Shown here piece after piece: positions 56,333-64,000 of a DNA stretch of 64,000 nt. The notes beneath the pieces were generated by a model. The model worked only from the letters and a program-made list of their open reading frames with translations, searched no databases and was not told where the DNA came from. The number at the start of each line of letters is the position of its first letter. The first letter of the stretch is position 1. The position numbers and the translations under genes are program-made. Location of the stretch: assembly GCA_023052935.1 (NCBI GenBank), contig CM041298.1, positions 56,198,990-56,262,989 of the forward strand, read 5' to 3'. The stretch comes from Piezodorus guildinii (taxonomy: Eukaryota > Arthropoda > Insecta > Hemiptera > Pentatomidae).

Positions 56333-58968
56333 TATATTTCAAGGGCGTTGGTTTAAAATCGCGTTTATAAACTTTCATTCTCCCACCGAAGAAAGTGATG
56401 ATGAAGTAAAATGCGAATTTTATGATAAACTAGAGTCGGTTTACGATAAGTTTCCGCGAAATTACATTAAGATAATACTAGGCGACGCGAACGCAAAGGT
56501 TGGAAGGGAAGAAGTATATCGTCCTACAATCGGTAAAGAAAGTTTGCAGGAATATAGTAATGATAATGGGAACCGACTAATAAACTTTTCCATTTCGAAA
56601 AACCTAGTAATCAAAAGTACTACATTTAAACATAAGGATATTCATAAGTATACGTGGACATCGCCGGATGGACAAACACGGAATTAAATCGATCATGTTT
56701 TAATACAAAACAGATGGCAAAGTAGCATAATTAACGTGAGATCGTATCGGGGTGCAGAATGCGGTTCTGATCATGAATTAGTTATCGCGAAACTTCGACA
56801 AAAACTAAATACAAAAAAGAGAACACCGAACTATATTCGTCCCGAGAATTTTGATTTAGTTAAATTGAACAACCTCGAAATTAGAAAACAATTCGCGATA
56901 GAAGTAAAAAATCGGTTCGAAGCTTTGGAATCTTCAGACGAGGAACACAAAGATGTAAACAATCTATGGGAAGGGATCAGGGATAATATTAAAGAGGTCG
57001 GTAATTTATGTCTTGAAAAAATCGAAAATAAAAAGAACAAACCCTGGTTCGACAGGGATTGTCAAAATATGTGCGAAAAAAGAAAAACCGCTAAACTGTA
57101 TTGCTTAAATAATCCAAGCGATAATAATGTGGCTTATTTTCGGTTAGTAAAGAATGAAACTTCAAAACTCTTAAAAAATAAGAAAAGAGAGTATCTTAAA
57201 GGCAAAATAATACAAATAGAAAAACACAGCAACGAAAATAACGTAAGAGAGATGTACAAAGGTATAAACAAATCGCGTAAAAGATTTGAACCTTTATTGA
57301 ATGCGGTTAAAGATGCAAATAACAATATAATTGCGGATCCTTCTGAGATATTAAATAAATTTAAACAACACTTTGACGGCATCTTAAATACGGAAAATAA
57401 TAATCAATCTCCTCTCTCTGAATATAAGAGCGCTGAACTATGGATAGACGCACCGAGTAAACAGGAAGTCGAAATGGCGATAGGAAAATTAAAACGTTAT
57501 AAGGCCGCAGGAAATGATAATATCACGAGTGAATTAATCAAGGCGTGTGGAGAAGCGGGCGTTTCCAAAATATATTTTTTAGTTAACAAGATCTGGGAAA
57601 CTGAAAAAATGCCCGAAGAATGGAAAGAATCAACACTTATTCCGATTCACAAAAAAGGACCGAGATCGGATTGTAACAACTATCGTGGGATCTCTCTTCT
57701 CCCAGTATGCTATAAAATATTCTCGTCAAATCTAACTAGTAGAATCTCGGAAAACGCTGAGGAAATTATCGGAGATTACCAATGTGGTTTTAGGCGGAAT
57801 CGCTCGACTATTGACCAAATATTTTCCTTACGTCAAATATTAGAGAAAAAATTGGAATACAACGGTGTAGTCCATCAACTTTATATCGATTTTAAAAAGG
57901 CTTATGATTCAATACACCGTCAGAAGCTATATAACATCATGATTGAACAGGGAATACCTAGAAAGTTAGTAAACCTAGTAGAGATGTGTTTGTCGGAAAC
58001 ATTCCATAAAGTTAGAATCGGTCATAATTACTCCGAGAGATTTGAGGTGCGATCGGGTTTGAAACAGGGTGACTCCCTTTCACCTGTGTTATTTAATATA
58101 GCTTTAGAGTATGTCATAGAAAAGGTGATGTGTACCGAGAAAGGCTTAAATATGGGTGACAAGATTCCGGTTTTGGGGTATGCCGATGATCTGGTACTGC
58201 TAAGTAAAGACACGGAAACCATACAACTAAATACAAGTGTGTTAATAAAAACCGGTAAAGAAATAGGACTCGAATTAAATACCGAAAAGACGAAGTATGT
58301 GATTAGTAGCAGAAACGGTGTCGATTTTGGTAATATTGATGTATCAGGTTATACTTTTGAACACGTAGAGAAATTCAAGTATTTAGGTTCAATGATTACA
58401 AGAAAAAATGAAACCCAGGAAGAAATGAAGTCCCAGTTAAAGGTGGGAAATGCGTGTTATTATTCAGTTGCTAAGTTACTTAGTTCGCGGCTTCTATCTA
58501 AAAACTTAAAGATTAGAATTTATAAAACTATTATTCTTCCATGGATGTGAAACGTGGCCGCTTACTTTGAAGGATGAACAACTGCTTAAGGTTTTCGAAA
58601 ATAAGGTATTGCGTAAAATATTTGGTCAAAAGAGAGATGAGGCCACTGGGGAGTTTAGAAGGTTGCATAACACGGAATTGCGGAACTTGCATCCTGTGAA
58701 TATAATTGAGCTGATTGCATCGTGGAGACTCAAATGGGCGAGTAAAGTCGTTGGGCTCGGTGACGAGCGGATTCCGAGAAAGTTGGTATTTGCTGATCCG
58801 ACTGGTAGGCGTCCGAAAGGTAGGCCGAAGCGGAGATGGGAGGATTGCGTTATGGCTGATCTCGGGAGCTTGGGCTTGAATGGTGAGCATTGGACGAGTC
58901 TGTGTAGGCGAAATTTGGTGGTATCGGCATCGAACCTTCGGGTTCGCTTAGCCTATTATTATTATTAC
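56333..58968 (+). mobile_element. RTE-A LINE, longest copy (5'-truncated)
   Basis: Starts within the endonuclease and ends after GGTTCGCTTAGCC in a short (ATT)n tail. Candidate target duplication TTCATTTATT at 56323-56332 and 58969-58978. About 2.6 kb. Confidence 0.85.
56343..58550 (+). pseudogene. RTE-A endonuclease-reverse transcriptase, one stop and a frameshift
   Basis: Endonuclease half: GRWFKIAFINFHSPTEE, GDANAKVG, and TWTSPDGQTRN followed by a TAA at 56685-56687 where related proteins have Q, then IDHVLIQNRW. From 56736 a 604-codon frame follows: SDHELVIAKL (last endonuclease motif, residues 11-20), a basic linker, KAAGNDNITSELIK (256-269), LIPIHKKGPRSDCNNYRGIS (301-320), YIDFKKAYDS with D385, GLKQGDSLSPVLFN and YADDLVLL with D484-D485. 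It ends early at 58550 because 11 bases present in the 50.2-kb copy (ILPTFLYG region) are missing. The RT palm is complete. In life such proteins nick DNA and prime reverse transcription at the target. Confidence 0.9.
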
Positions 58969-58980
58969 TTCATTTATTAG
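58567..58980 (+). pseudogene. RTE-A C-terminal part, shifted frame
   Basis: After the 11-base deletion the frame continues with LKVFENKVLRKIFGQKRDEA, NIIELIASWRLKWASKV and GRRPKGRPKRRWEDCV, ending in the (TTA)n tail. It is 137 codons and belongs to the preceding gene. Confidence 0.85.
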
Positions 58981-59438
58981 TTTTACCTTTTATTATAAGT
59001 AATGTTTAATTTGTTAAAATCTAGTTTCTACATTAAAAAACATGTTTTTATGATGTGTATATTACACTTGTTTGTTTTAATATAACTTTATCATTCAGTT
59101 TTTTCATCTTTTAATGATATTATAGGATTTTTCTAATAGTAATATTTGATTTTATTATAATAATTTATTTAAAAAAAAATAAACCTCCCCCCTCCTGCCA
59201 ATTTTGTGAGCACATACAATACTTGCTTTCACCTCATCTACACATACCCTATTTCTAATCATTTATCGCCGCCTTAAGGATGTATCTCTGTGCTCTGAGT
59301 GTTCCCACAGGCATGACTTACGATCCGTGACAAGTTTTTGATACAGAACACAATCGGAAAGTACGTACGATATGTCTTATACATTAAAATATTAATCATA
59401 CGTGTTTTTATAGGGGCCCTATTATTATTTTTGGCAAT
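58981..59438. other. No recognisable gene
   Basis: Contains the second arm (59227-59275) of the inverted repeat described at 56184. Otherwise nothing. Confidence 0.4.
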
Positions 59439-59475
59439 GTACACTGCTGGTCGAAATTTTGAAACCACCAATTTT
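59439..59475 (+). mobile_element. Tc1-like terminal repeat, solo
   Basis: TA followed by CACTGCTGGTCGAAATTTTG and AAACCACC resembles the CA(G/C)TGCTGGxCxAAAxxTTxxxxCC start of Tc1 elements. No transposase or second end was found. Confidence 0.35.
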
Positions 59476-59646
59476 ACATACCAACAGTTTATATTAATAA
59501 ATCATGAATAACTTATATGAATACTACGATACAATTTAGGTACTATTTGTATTTATAAACAAATTTTCTAATTAGATGTAGGGAAGGTTTTTGACTAATG
59601 CTAATGACAAGAAATAATTTAATTGTATCTAATTATTACTGAGACA

Positions 59647-59805
59647 GGGGAGCCCGTGGCTGATTGGCTACCGCGCTACCCTTCCAAGCTAAAGGTTGTG
59701 AGTTCGAATCCAAGTGATATAAAAGACTTTTTCAGGCATATAATAAATAGGAATTTAATTGCAGCCTCTCCGTTTTGATGCTAATAAAGTTTCTGTTCAT
59801 TTTCA
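59647..59805 (+). mobile_element. tRNA-derived SINE, S2-type head
   Basis: GGGGAGCCCGTGGCTGATTGG (A box) and GAGTTCGAATCC (B box, 59700-59711) match the head of the SINE at 14.8 kb. The body differs and ends near ATGCTAATAAAG. The tRNA fold lacks a proper acceptor pairing, so this is not a functional tRNA gene. Confidence 0.6.
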
Positions 59806-59828
59806 TTGTATTATTGACGAGTAATATT

Positions 59829-60320
59829 TTTTTTTTTTTTTTTTTTTATCGCGCTTTACTGATTCTAATTATTCGCGTTTTTTTTTTTGGTTTAAAAAAG
59901 GTAATGCATTTTTTTTTTCTATTTTCGAAAATAACGTAGTTACAAGCGTATTTATAAACAAAAACAAGATTTCAATTTTTCAAATTTTTTATTTTATTTT
60001 TTCTGTTTTAAATAATTATTCACGGTTTTTTGGTTAAAAAACAATAATTTTTTTTTATATCTTTGACAATAGCGTAGTATATACAAGCGTATATATAAGC
60101 GAGATTTCAATTTTTTTTATTTTCCTTTTTTCTCGTTTATCGCGCTTTACTGATTCTAAAACTCTATACATACTTTTCTCTATCGTCAAAAATAACTGAG
60201 TTATGAGCGTATTTATGTGAAAATATAAATTTTTTTCTTTTCTTTTTTCTCTTTTATATAATTATTATAAATATAACTATCTTCGAAAATAACTGAGTTA
60301 TTGAAAACAATTCTTTTAAT
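59829..60320 (+). repeat. Family B, tandem-like units
   Basis: 'tttatcgcgctttactgattcta' occurs at 59846 and 60136. 'acaagcgta(t)ttata' plus 'gatttcaattttt' occurs at 59943 and 60082. 'aataactgagttat' occurs at 60189 and 60287. Fragments also occur at 12.5 and 28.8-29.1 kb. Long T runs. Non-coding. Confidence 0.6.
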
Positions 60321-60419
60321 CGGCCGCCATTTTAAAACTAACCAGCTGATATCAAAGTCTAGGTGTTAGGATCATTGTTGAATGGACTAGTATTTTTGTT
60401 GCGAATTTAAAAAAAAAGG

Positions 60420-60590
60420 TGCAGTAGTTTTGGAGATATGCCGCGGACGGCGGAAAAAACGGATTTTTATTTTATTCGTTATTCGGATTCTACGCATCTT
60501 GAAACGTAAACCCTAAAATTTTGAGCAGGGGTAATTTTTTTTTTTTTTTGTTCGATTACAAAGGTTGATTATTGAAATAATAAATTAAAA
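60420..60590 (-). repeat. Family C block
   Basis: 'gccgcggacggcgg', 'acggatttttattttattcg' and 'ggattctacgcatcttgaaacgt'. This is the reverse of the block at 61.3-61.47 kb. Resembles the inner part of Helitron-like elements (see 16.78 kb). Confidence 0.5.
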
Positions 60591-60599
60591 GAGGAATAT

Positions 60600-60880
60600 G
60601 TATTTTTGTCTGTAATATGAATAGTTATACAGATGTAGAATATCCCGTTAGAAATCTATTGATTTTTAGAAGTATGTAAGATAACTTACTATGGCGTACA
60701 AAGGAGGTAGTCGAGAGAAACGAAAATAGATTAAACTGAAAAGATTGTTGTAGAAAAGAATTAATACTGCTAAACTATTCAATTTAAAATAAATGCTTCC
60801 TTCGTAATCTAATAGAATTTTTTTCCATCTTAAGGTTTGTATAAGACTTTAAAAATTGATTTCAAGATGGCAGGTAAGTT
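60600..60880 (+). mobile_element. Family A right half, old
   Basis: 'cagatgtagaatatcccgttagaaatctattgatttttaga', then 'aaataaatgcttcc' and finally 'aaaattgatttcaagatggcaGGTAAGTtGAAGTTC', which aligns with the family right end. Strongly diverged. Confidence 0.5.
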
Positions 60881-61199
60881 GAAGTTCTTTTGTGAGCACC
60901 TTATTCTTTTCTATTGTACTATTTTTTTAATGAAAATTTATCCCGGCATTAAAGTAGATATATCAAGAGATTATAGAGAAAAGTCGGTTTTGATCTTGAA
61001 AATCGCCGAGTCGTTTGATGAAGACAATTTCCTAGGTGAAGAAGGAGTTCTATTTCCTTTATTGAGGGCCCCACCCCAAGTCCCCTTCCAGAGCAATCGC
61101 CAAATTGAAAGTGATTTATCACGGAAGATTCTAAATTTGGGCAAATTGATAGGGTCAATCTCACGCCAGATATTTTCAAGTGGAATAAATCAAGTTTGA
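60864..61199 (+). CDS. Uncharacterised ORF beginning in a family A end
   Basis: From the ATG at 60867 (MAGKLKFFCEHLILFYCTIF) to TGA at 61199, about 110 codons; a longer frame starts at TTG 60837. The first ~25 residues are hydrophobic enough for a signal or anchor segment. The rest (for example VDISRDYREKSVLILKIAES) looks protein-like, and the DNA after 60940 is less AT-rich. ATGGCAGGTAAGT also reads as start codon plus an ideal splice donor (CAG|GTAAGT), so a two-codon first coding exon is an alternative. No domain recognised. Confidence 0.3.
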   Translation, partial: KMAGKLKFFCEHLILFYCTIFLMKIYPGIKVDISRDYREKSVLILKIAESFDEDNFLGEEGVLFPLLRAPPQVPFQSNRQIESDLSRKILNLGKLIGSISRQIFSSGINQV

Positions 61200-61289
61200 T
61201 TCATTCAACTTAAACTTTAGGGATTAGGAAGTGATAGTAAAGTCTTTAATTATCCCGAAAAGTATAATGGGATGATTTATAATTTGCCT

Positions 61290-61475
61290 TATTATTTTCA
61301 ATAATGGACCTTTGTAATCGAACAAGCAGATAAAAAAAATACCCTCCTCCGTCATCAAACTTTTGAGTCCTTACTTTTCAGGATACGTAGAACCCAAATA
61401 TAGAATTTTAAAAAGTCCGTTTGTCCGCCTTTCGTGGCATTTCTCCGAAACTACTGGACCATTTTTTTTTTTTTT
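61290..61475 (+). repeat. Family C block and T run
   Basis: 'tacgtagaacccaaatatag', 'agtccgtttgtccgccttt' and 'catttctccgaaactactgg'. Helitron-like inner motif, followed by T22 at 61463-61484. Confidence 0.5.
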
Positions 61476-61689
61476 TTTTTTTTTAATTTACCACAGATAT
61501 CAGCTGATGCGCTCGATGATAACAGTCATACGTTACATCGTCTCTCAGATTTTTGCTTTTTTCAGTAGGAATTCGCTAGAATTCAGTCTGGAGAACATCA
61601 TTAGACCTCAGGAATATTACGGCAGTGAATATTGGAGAAGTTTCGGTAAGCAAAGTTATAATTTACTTTGTAGAATCACGAAAAAGTGA
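61476..61689. other. Unassigned, upstream of the Jockey element
   Basis: Open on the plus strand as the tail of a frame that crosses the T run (to 61689), but without a recognisable protein. It may include the true 5' start of the Jockey element, which could not be placed. Confidence 0.3.
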
Positions 61690-61820
61690 AAGAAGGGTCA
61701 CTGATCAGCTGATTGCCGCTAGCTCGGCAAGCTCGGGCTTGCTTTTCTTTTAATTATCTTTCTTTTATCTTTAATTCTTATCTCATTATTTATTTATTAT
61801 TATTATTATTTTCTTAATCA

Positions 61821-63137
61821 ATGAGATATTTTCATCAAGTCATGTCCTCAAAGTCCGCAAGTAAAAGATCTAGATCTGCAGGTTCGAACTCGTCTCCCAC
61901 AAAACAGAGACCCCGCCGTGAACAAAATAAAAAAATTATTCCACCAGCGACCGCGTCAGCTACCTCATTAGGATCTGAACCACAGCCCAGCACATCATCA
62001 CAAGGAATAACTGATGAATCTCCGTTTTTTACACCGAATCCATTTCAGATCCTCCAAAATGAAAAAGAAACCATGGAATCTTCTCCTATACCCAGAGAAC
62101 CACTACCTCCACCAATATTTGTTAAAAATATTAAAAATTTTAAACTGATGTGTGCGCATTTAAACAAAGTAACAGATCCTAATAGTTATTATTGTATAAG
62201 TAGAACCAATGATACTAAAATATCTCCGACTACTGCTGAAACCTACAGAAAGATTGTAAAATATCTGACTGAGACCAAAGCTGACTTTCATACTTATCAG
62301 CTGCGCCAAGAGAGAGCATTAAGGGTCGTAATCAGAAACCTACATTCCTCAACACCCGTTAAAGCAATCAAAGAAGAACTGACAGAATTAGGATTCCAAG
62401 TGAGGCAAGTCACCAACGTTCTAAAAGATAAAAGTCCACTGCCTCTACTCTTCGTGGACTTGGAACCATCAGCAGGAGTCGAAAAAATCTATGACCTCAG
62501 TAGACTGTACTATACCCGTGTAAAAGTTGAAAAACCTTACACAAAGAAAGAAATAGTCCAGTGCCATAACTGTCAGGCATATGGTCATACCAAAAGTTAT
62601 TGCCATCACATACCACGCTGTGTGAAATGCGGTGAACAGCATAAAACAGAAGAATGTACAAGATCAAGATCAACACCCGCTGTATGTGCTCTGTGCCTCA
62701 AGGACCACCCGGCTAACTACAAGGGATGTGAAATATACAAGAAACTCAGAACCAGATACCAAAAACCTCAGGATCCGAATGAAACAGCTGTACCAACCAG
62801 AAGCAGAAGAGAACCATCTTAACTTGTAAATTCTAACGTGTCATTTGCCCACTTGCTTGGAGGTGGTAACCAGAATCATGAAGTCGAGGCACTGCCGGAA
62901 CAACATTTTCCTCAACATTCTCAATCTATTGTACAAGAATCTATCCCTCAAAGTTTACCTAATCTTCAAAAAACTCCTCAACATCAAATTTCTCATATCC
63001 CTCCACCATCAAACGTCACAGATCTTACCAGTCTAATGACATCGTTCATCACCGAAATCAAATCTCTTGTTATGCCGCTTATATCACTCCTTACAAATCT
63101 AGTATCGAATCTAATCCCTGCCTTGAAAAATCCTTAA
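61821..63137 (+). pseudogene. Jockey ORF1 (Gag-like), one in-frame TAA
   Basis: The first 333 codons (61821-62822) are Ser/Pro-rich and basic at the N-terminus. A PRE_C2HC-type domain (about 157-245, LRVVIRNLHSSTPVKAIKEE) follows, then three zinc knuckles: C248-C251-H256-C261, C267-C270-H274-C279 and C289-C292-H296-C303. The same frame continues after the TAA at 62820-62822 for 104 codons (SFAHLLGGG..., hydrophobic C-terminus) to a TAA at 63135. Jockey Gags usually have such a tail after the knuckles, so the stop is most simply a nonsense mutation. The protein binds element RNA and carries it to the nucleus. Confidence 0.85.
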
Positions 63138-64000
63138 ATGACTTCACCTAACTCCTTATCCATTCTCCTTTGGAATGCGAATGGTGTTAGAAATCATACT
63201 GACGAACTGACAGCGTTGTTGCAAGACAAAACAATCGATGTTGCACTTATAACTGAAACAAGACTAACGACTAAACAGTACTTCAAAATACCGCAATACA
63301 TGACATACCGTACTGACCACCCAGACGGTAAAACCCATGCCGGTTCTGCTATCATTGTCCACCAATCCCTCTCTCATCATTTACTCCCACTTCCCACCTA
63401 TGATTTCCTACAAGCCACAGCAATAGTAATCAAGACTTTTTCCTTTCCGGTAACACTCACATCTGCATATTGCCCTCCTAAACATTCCATTTCCAATTCT
63501 GAATTTGTATCCTTCCTGGATTCCTTAGGAAATCGTTTCATTCTGGGTGCAGACTTAAACGCCAAGCATCAGCAGTGGGGTTCCAGAACCACGAATTCTC
63601 GGGGACGAAATTTGCTGTCTGCACTCAACTCCCGAAACTTTAATATCCTTCCTCCTGACTCCCCTACCTACTGGCCAACCGATCCTAACCGCAATCCTGA
63701 CATCCTCGACTTCTTTATCCACAGCGGATTAGGCTCTCTCAACTTGTCTTTAACTCGCCTTGATGAATTATCCTCAGACCATAGTCCACTGATCCTAAAA
63801 GTGTCTCTCACTCCAATTCCAAAACCCATTCCACCATCATTCATCCGAGGCCCTGTCAACTGGAACCTTTTCCGCCAAATCCTGACCGATAATATTGACC
63901 TCAGAGTAACCCTCAAAACCCAAGATGACCTAGATAATTCCGTCTATTCCTTTACCACCGCCATCCAACAAGCTGTCTGGACTGCTTCCTCTCCTAAACA
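63138..64000 (+). CDS. Jockey ORF2, endonuclease domain (partial at window end)
   Basis: ATG immediately follows the ORF1 stop, as is common in Jockey. 287 codons are open to the window edge. APE-type endonuclease motifs: LLWNANG (residues 11-16), ITET with E40, GADLNAKH with D139 and N141, PDILDFFI with D188 and D191, and SSDHSPL with D214-H215. All catalytic positions are kept. The linker to the RT begins at about residue 235 (PVNWNLFRQIL). The enzyme nicks chromosomal DNA to prime reverse transcription. No damage is visible, so this copy may be young. Confidence 0.92.
   Translation, partial: MTSPNSLSILLWNANGVRNHTDELTALLQDKTIDVALITETRLTTKQYFKIPQYMTYRTDHPDGKTHAGSAIIVHQSLSHHLLPLPTYDFLQATAIVIKTFSFPVTLTSAYCPPKHSISNSEFVSFLDSLGNRFILGADLNAKHQQWGSRTTNSRGRNLLSALNSRNFNILPPDSPTYWPTDPNRNPDILDFFIHSGLGSLNLSLTRLDELSSDHSPLILKVSLTPIPKPIPPSFIRGPVNWNLFRQILTDNIDLRVTLKTQDDLDNSVYSFTTAIQQAVWTASSPK

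Larger units (their letters stand above)
61690..64000 (+). mobile_element. Jockey-clade LINE, 5' part complete, runs off the window
   Basis: A ~130-bp 5' UTR is followed by ORF1 and, after a TAA-ATG junction, ORF2. The only element here that keeps the 5' UTR, ORF1 and start of ORF2. The 3' part lies beyond 64000. Confidence 0.9.

Noticed and set aside
59647..59720. tRNA gene
   Set aside because: A and B boxes are present but acceptor and anticodon stems do not pair, and the head recurs with a SINE body at 14.8 kb.

Overview
This is AT-rich eukaryotic DNA, almost certainly from an arthropod and plausibly an insect. It carries no bacterial operons, rRNA or CRISPR and no long host gene. It is packed with animal transposons: Jockey-, CR1/L2- and RTE-type LINEs, cecropia-type mariners, tRNA-headed SINEs, Helitron-like and Penelope-like fragments, and very long TA, GT and CT microsatellites. 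The species cannot be fixed from the sequence. A sap-feeding hemipteran is only a guess.

Most of the window is layered repeats. The dominant one, called family A here, is a non-coding unit of about 0.85-0.95 kb. It has a 13-bp inverted repeat (ACTTTCACTTACC at the left, GGTAAGTGAAAGT at the right) plus a one-sided extension ending in GCCCGCACCAG. About 18 copies or fragments are spread from 1.1 to 60.9 kb. Several serve as landing pads for other elements: a Jockey holding a mariner (10.1-12.1 kb), a SINE (14.5-15.1 kb) and a CR1-like LINE (54.6-56.0 kb).

Layout. 0-5 kb: a 0.4-kb tandem duplication, a CR1-like 3' end and a Jockey 3' end. 5-10 kb: a full family A copy, a SINE with target-site duplication and an unassigned TATA-containing block. 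10-20 kb: mariner in Jockey in family A, hammerhead-ribozyme-like hairpins, a Helitron-like fragment and a full-length mariner. 20-35 kb: family A copies (one tandem pair), a DUF4817-type transposase remnant, a third mariner inside a Jockey tail, and a near-perfect 106-bp palindrome. 35-45 kb: a LINE 3' region, a candidate host exon, a LINE with an open RT domain and a large inverted repeat. 45-53 kb: CR1, RTE and Jockey debris, a SINE, and two back-to-back RTE insertions with target duplications. 53-64 kb: a Penelope-like inverted repeat, a CR1 inside family A, the longest RTE copy, a short uncharacterised ORF, and a 5'-complete Jockey whose ORF2 runs open to the window end.

The coding content is therefore mobile-element machinery. 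Reverse transcriptases keep their catalytic aspartates in two copies (39.7-41.0 and 56.7-58.6 kb). The Jockey at the right end has a Gag-like protein with three zinc knuckles and a complete endonuclease. The mariner transposases are all broken. Possible host exons (31.7, 32.4, 37.2 and 60.9 kb) rest only on splice signals and open frames and are given low confidence.
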